Source of the DNA: CAVVPY01 sp963750295
GTDB lineage: Bacteria; Actinomycetota; Actinomycetes; Mycobacteriales; Jatrophihabitantaceae
Direction: 5' to 3'
Length of the DNA stretch: 64,000 nucleotides
Assembly (NCBI GenBank): GCA_963750295.1
Contig: CAVVPY010000001.1
Coordinates: 2,860,569-2,924,568 of the forward strand
In this document: in pieces, positions 60,333 through 64,000 of the stretch
How positions within the stretch are numbered: the first letter of the stretch is position 1
Layout: every line of letters starts with the position of its first letter
Position numbers and translations under genes: made by a program
The notes under the pieces: model-generated
What the model saw: only the letters and a program-made list of their open reading frames with translations
Databases searched by the model: none
What the model was told of the DNA's origin: nothing

Positions 60333-61302
60333 GTCCAGTCTCCTCGTAGGCGAGATACATGGGCCGGCCGGCGTGGACCACCGGCTGGGGTGTCAGTGCA
60401 GTTGCGTTGGCGGCGGGCGCCCGCCGTGTCGCGAGGGCCGGAGCAGTCGTGCCGACGACCGCTGCGGCGAACAACGCCAGCAGAGCCCGTGTTCGGGTCG
60501 GTCGCGTCGCCGGCGTAGAGCTCGCCGAAATTCTGATCGACGACCCAGAACACGGTTGCGAGGCCGGTGCCGGTCAGCGCCGCAGCCGTCCGCACCCGGC
60601 CGGGGGAGGAGCACGCCGATCCCGACGGCAGCCAGCACGATCACCGCGAGGGTCTGACCGCCGGTGCCTGCGCGGGCGACGACATCAGCAGCGACGTGGT
60701 CAACAGTCCGAGCCAGTCCGGCGCGTCAGCTGCGCCAGCGCGCGGAGCTGTGCGGCAAGGGCGCTCGGCTCGTTCTGAGCGGATAGGGCCTGCAGCGCCG
60801 CGGCACCGAGCCAGACCGCGGTCCACGCCCAGCGCAGCCACGGTGCCGCGGTGCTCGCCTGGTCCGCGTGGGTCGAGGGCCTGAACTGTGCGGCCAAGCA
60901 CGCACCGGCCAACGACCGTACAGAAGCGCGGGCCGGGGCCGGGTCCGACACCGACGCATGACTCGCGGCCAGGCCGCGAGGCCTTCGCCGAACCACCAGA
61001 CGGCGAGCGACCAACCGATCGAGGCGACGATCGCCGCGCGGACAGTGCGGCGAACCAGAAACCCGACACCGAGCGTGAGCTGGACGGCGGCGGCAGCCGA
61101 GTTGAACATGACCGGTGCTGCGCGACGTGGATCGCGAAGAAGTGCACGGGCGCTGGATCCAGCCCGGTTGCCCGGCACCGGCCGGCGCCAAGACGTCGCG
61201 GCCGAAGCCGGTCGTGAACATGAACGGCTGCAGCTGCAAGGCCCCGTCGACGAGCCAGAGCAGCCCGATGGCGATCTGCAAGTGACGCCGAGTGACGCTC
61301 AC
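60329..61302 (-). pseudogene. Polytopic membrane protein, at least six frameshifts
   Basis: In order on the minus strand, alternating frames give TRRHLQIAIGLLWLVDGALQ, HFFAIHVAQH, MFNSAAAAVQLTLGVGFLVRR, IGWSLAVWWFGEGLAA, WLRWAWTAVWLGAAALQAL, MIVLAAVGIGVLLPRPG, TGLATVFWVVDQNFGELYAGD and LFAAAVVGTTAPALATRR. They end at YLAYEETGR. Together they look like one protein of about 325 residues with eight or so helices. GTG 61302 follows the preceding lipoprotein stop by one base. No function is assigned. No in-frame stop is needed to explain the break-up, only indels. Confidence 0.6.
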
Positions 61303-61303
61303 G

Positions 61304-61918
61304 TCAGCCTTCGGTCCAGCAACCGAGGATGTCGGATGCGAGCTCGTAGGCGAAGTCGAACCGCTTGGACGACTCGTTGCCGAAGACAGGCGGCAGGCGC
61401 GTGGCGTCGACGGTAAGCGTGTCGTTGTCCTTGATCAGCACGATAGTCCCGGCCGCGGCCCCGAAAGAGTGCTCACCGAGGCCGTCGAGGGGTTCGGTGC
61501 TGCCGAGATGGGCCTGCGAAATCCGGAAGTGCCGCTGCAGCACCCGGGTCCGCCGACTGCTTCACGGAGACGATCAACGTGCCCATGGGCAGCCGGTACC
61601 TACACGTATAGAGGTGATCTCGCCAGGTGGCCGTGGACGGCGGCGCGCTCGTCAGGCCGAGGACCTCGGCGATGATCGAGTGCGTCTCTGCCGCGCAGAT
61701 CATCATCTCTGCAGCTGACGGATTGTCTGCTGCCGCCGTGCTCGGTGCCGCAGCGGCGCCCATGGTCGAGCCGTCCGGCATCACCATTCCTGCGCTCATC
61801 GCCGGTGAGTGGGCCGCACGGGATGTCCCGGGCTCGCCCGAAAGCCGGCCGATGCGCAGCCCGCGAGCGCAAGCATGCTCACCACGAGTAGGGCACCCGC
61901 GCGGTGTCGTCGGTTCAT
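61304..61918 (-). pseudogene. Lipoprotein of unknown function, two frameshifts
   Basis: ATG 61918 starts MNRRHRAGALLVVSMLALAG with lipobox ALAGC. The frame shifts before AMSAGMVMPDGSTMG...AEMMICAAETHSIIAEVLGL..YTCRYRLPMGTLIVSVKQS. It shifts again before RISQAHLGSTEPLDGLGEHSFGAAAGTIVLIKDNDTLTVDATRLP, ending SDILGCWTEG. The reassembled product is about 200 residues and secreted. It is the third gene of the envelope operon. I do not recognise the family. Confidence 0.6.
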
Positions 61919-61950
61919 CGTCGATTACTCCTGTCGGTGGTCCGGCATCG

Positions 61951-62655
61951 TTATGCCGGGTGGGTTGAGACGAGGGAAGCGAAGACGACGATGTTGCTTT
62001 CGTAGCTGCGCTGCGCGGCGTTGAAGACCCCGCCGCAGGTAATCAGCCGTAGGCCGGCGTGATCCAGATTCCGTACCGGCCTGGGTGGGGAACTCAGCCT
62101 TCGGATAAACGACGACTCGTTCGACCTGGAAAACAGCGACGATGCCGTCGGCACGGCTGACCGAGATAAGGTCGCGCTGCCGAAGCGCCCCGAGCCGGAA
62201 AAACACCGCCGGCCCGTAGGCGGCTGAGTCGACGTGCCCGATGATCGTGGCCGGCCCGAGTTGGCCGGGCTCGGGGGAAACGTCCAACCAGTACGCGTGT
62301 GAGTCGCGGTCCAGGGGCGGCGTCCGGATCGCTCCCGCGGCGGTGAGGCCGATGTGCCGGAGTGAGGTGTGCAGCCCGATCGCCGGGACGTCGAGAGTCG
62401 TTGGCATCGAAGCGGGAAGTATCGGGCCGACCGTAGGAGGAGTGGACGAAGATGTTGCCGGCGAGGACGCCGACGGCGCAGGTCGCTGAGTGCTCGATGT
62501 GCTGGGCGTGACATCGACCTGACTCGAGCCGCGGCCGGCGGCTGCGGCGCATGCTGTTGGGCGCGGAACCCGGTGATTAACGCGATGACGGCCGCGATGA
62601 GCAGCACCACACCCGCCGCGCCCCAGAGGCGGGCCCGGCGGGTGTGGTTGCTCAT
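61951..62655 (-). pseudogene. Class F sortase, two frameshifts
   Basis: The reassembled sortase has an N-terminal anchor helix (WGAAGVVLLIAAVIALITGF) and a Ser/Thr/Pro stalk. The catalytic domain is LDVPAIGLHTSLRHIGLTA, GPATIIGHVDSAAYGPAVFF (catalytic His), ADGIVAVFQVERVVVYPKAEFP, LRLITCGGVFN (catalytic Cys) and RSYESNIVVFASL (Arg). The middle and the two ends lie in different frames, with shifts near 62535 and 62070. All three catalytic residues are present. Sortases attach or crosslink surface proteins. Confidence 0.75.
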
Positions 62656-62675
62656 GATGTACCGATCGCCTCAGG

Positions 62676-63452
62676 TCAGCTCTGGCGAGCCAGCCGACGG
62701 CGGGCGACGAACGCCCCGCCCGAAGCCAGCAGCAGACCGCCGGCGAGGGCCAGAACGGCCTCGTCCTGGATGCCTGCCGTGCTGCCACCACCGGTCGGGC
62801 TCGAGCCGACCGGGACACTCGACATCTGCGACGCCGTCAGCACACCACACAGGACGGGGGACGTCGCGGCCAGCGGCAGGGACGGAACGAGGTCGCTCTT
62901 CTCGCCCTGTGCCTTCTTGCTGAGCGTCGCCGGGTCGAGACCGTGCACCACGATGACGCCCTTGCCCGACGTCACGGACGCCATTGACTTCGAGTCCAGC
63001 GTGATCGTGCGGCTGTAGGTGAAGTCCGCGCCGCTCGGGGCGACGGTGAGTGTGGTGCCGGCCTTCGGGCTCGTGTCACCACTGGTCGACAGGGTCGTAC
63101 CGATCGGGCCGTACTGCGGAGCGCCTTCGGTCGTGCTCACGACGCCGTCAGCATTCTTGTCCGCCGCTGCCGTCGGGCACATCCCCATGCCGTCGATGTG
63201 GATGTGCTGCACGTGCGGGTACGGGTTGCCGCCGAAGCTCGCGGCCAATCCGCTCACGTGCCCGGAGATCGTCGCCTGGTCGCCGTTGAGCTGCAGCGAG
63301 AACGAACCCGATGCAGTCGAGTGGTTCAGCGGGTTCAGCGTCGCCTGGTAGCTGGTGCCGCTGGCGGCACCAGCGGAGCCGGGCATGACGATCAGCGCGG
63401 CAACGCCGACAGCCAGTGGTGCGCCTAACAGCGCAAGTGTCTTCGTCTTCAC
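62676..63452 (-). CDS. Secreted CHRD-like protein with C-terminal membrane anchor
   Basis: This 258-residue protein starts at GTG with AAAGGA 7 bases upstream. A Sec signal (about residues 1-30, ending PGSAGAA) is followed by a CHRD-like beta domain: YQATLNPLNHSTASGSFSLQLNGDQATISGHVSGLA and HVQHIHIDGMG. The C-terminus is a hydrophobic helix, VLALAGGLLLASGGAFVA, plus RRRLARQS, the layout of a sortase sorting signal. However, no LPxTG-type motif precedes it (only PTGGGSTAG). It is the first gene of the envelope operon, just upstream of the sortase. Confidence 0.8.
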   Translation of the reverse strand: MKTKTLALLGAPLAVGVAALIVMPGSAGAASGTSYQATLNPLNHSTASGSFSLQLNGDQATISGHVSGLAASFGGNPYPHVQHIHIDGMGMCPTAAADKNADGVVSTTEGAPQYGPIGTTLSTSGDTSPKAGTTLTVAPSGADFTYSRTITLDSKSMASVTSGKGVIVVHGLDPATLSKKAQGEKSDLVPSLPLAATSPVLCGVLTASQMSSVPVGSSPTGGGSTAGIQDEAVLALAGGLLLASGGAFVARRRLARQS

Positions 63453-63746
63453 GTCGTGTCCTTTCGATCGGGCTGGAGGACTTTCCCCCGGACCGTGCTG
63501 TACTGCGAGAGTCCGCACGTCCTGCCGGTTAGGGGGCTCCCCTGCCGCCGATCGCGGACGTCGTGTGCCGTACCGCGAGGGCGGATTCGTTGCCTCGCGC
63601 GACATGCCGCTCTCGGGGCATGTACTCACTGTTCGCGCGCAACGACGCCGGTGGTTCCACTGTCGATCAAGAACTTCGGCTGGCCCGGGGATCCCACCTG
63701 ACGGCGTGGTGTGTGAGCCGACTGCCGCGTGATCTTGGGTTGGACT
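63453..63746. other. Intergenic region with IS256 end and operon promoter
   Basis: These 294 bases lie between the CHRD-like gene start and the IS256 transposase stop. They should contain the envelope operon promoter and the IS right end. The end is probably near 63690-63715, where GGGGATCCCACCTGACGGCG precedes GTGGTGTG. No other gene is seen. Confidence 0.4.
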
Positions 63747-64000
63747 CTATGCGGTGATGGCGGTCAGGGTCACCTCCTCGGGTTCGGTGTTCTCGACGAT
63801 GGTCAGGCGGCTCTTGGCGAGGATGTCCAGGCCGATGTAGCGGCGCATCTCCGTCCACTCGTCGTGTTGCTCGGCGAGCACCGCGCCGACTAGGCGGATG
63901 AGCGAGTCGCGGGCCGGGAAGATGCCGACGACGTCGGTGCGTCGGCGGATCTCTCGGTTGAGCCGTTCTTGCGGGTTGTTGGACCAGATCTGGCGCCAGA
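63747..64000 (-). CDS. IS256-family transposase, C-terminal part (runs off window)
   Basis: The last 84 codons of a Mutator/IS256 transposase lie on the minus strand: WRQIWSNNPQERLNREIRRRTDVVGIFP, then LIRLVGAVLAEQHDEWTEMRRYIGLDIL and a stop at 63747-63749. The NNPxERLNxEIRRRTDVVGIFP phrase is the family hallmark near the catalytic Glu. The rest lies beyond the right edge. Confidence 0.93.
   Translation of the reverse strand, partial: WRQIWSNNPQERLNREIRRRTDVVGIFPARDSLIRLVGAVLAEQHDEWTEMRRYIGLDILAKSRLTIVENTEPEEVTLTAITA

Noticed and set aside
1..64000. CRISPR arrays, rRNA genes, prophage modules or replication origin
   Set aside because: No regularly spaced identical repeats with unique spacers, rRNA-like conserved stretches, phage structural genes or DnaA-box clusters were seen. 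The 27461-27580 array has no spacers.

Overview
The window is a high-GC chromosomal segment from an actinobacterium (Actinomycetota). The evidence is pervasive G/C third positions, frequent GTG starts, 1-4 base stop/start overlaps, a KorAB-type oxoacid:ferredoxin oxidoreductase, a mycobacterial-type HtpX, and a full nuoA-N operon bracketed by menaquinone-pathway genes. A more exact placement (Frankiales/Jatrophihabitans-like) is only an inference.

Layout. 1-9.5 kb holds housekeeping genes: a FetB-like permease, a secreted phosphoesterase, tRNA-Tyr, yajQ, htpX, korAB, and a membrane protein plus anchored-protein pair. 9.5-27.4 kb is a surface-polysaccharide locus. It contains two GT4 glycosyltransferases, a nucleotide-sugar dehydrogenase, two epimerases, a UDP-sulfoquinovose-synthase-like enzyme, an APS-reductase-type CysH, three sulfotransferases, two methyltransferases, a Wzx-like flippase, a Wzy-like polymerase and an anchored glycosidase-like protein. 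Together these suggest a sulfated and/or sulfonated glycan. 27.5-45.8 kb is the minus-strand respiratory block: nuoA-N followed by an overlapping polyprenyl diphosphate synthase, with a frameshifted geranylgeranyl-reductase (MenJ-like) gene upstream of nuoA. 45.9-54.2 kb is mixed: FKBP isomerase, GNAT, thioesterase, methyltransferase, DinB protein, a RelE toxin with a truncated antitoxin, an AOC-like secreted protein, and a two-component system whose kinase carries an in-frame TAG.

54.2-64 kb is an accessory, damaged region. It holds a 3'-truncated IS110 transposase, an isochorismatase/TetR pair around a strong dyad operator, copies of a REP-like element, and a seven-gene minus-strand envelope operon (CHRD-like protein, class F sortase, two lipoproteins, membrane proteins, DoxX). 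Five of these seven genes are split by indels. The window ends in an IS256-family transposase.

How the genes fit together. The nuo operon, polyprenyl synthase and reductase would make and use menaquinone, and KorAB supplies reduced ferredoxin. In the polysaccharide locus, CysH would supply sulfite and the SqdB-like enzyme would fix it onto UDP-glucose. The GTs would assemble repeats, and Wzx/Wzy would export and polymerise them. The sulfotransferases and methyltransferases would decorate the product. The many single-base frameshifts are either recent decay or uncorrected assembly indels, and most concentrate in 59.3-62.7 kb.
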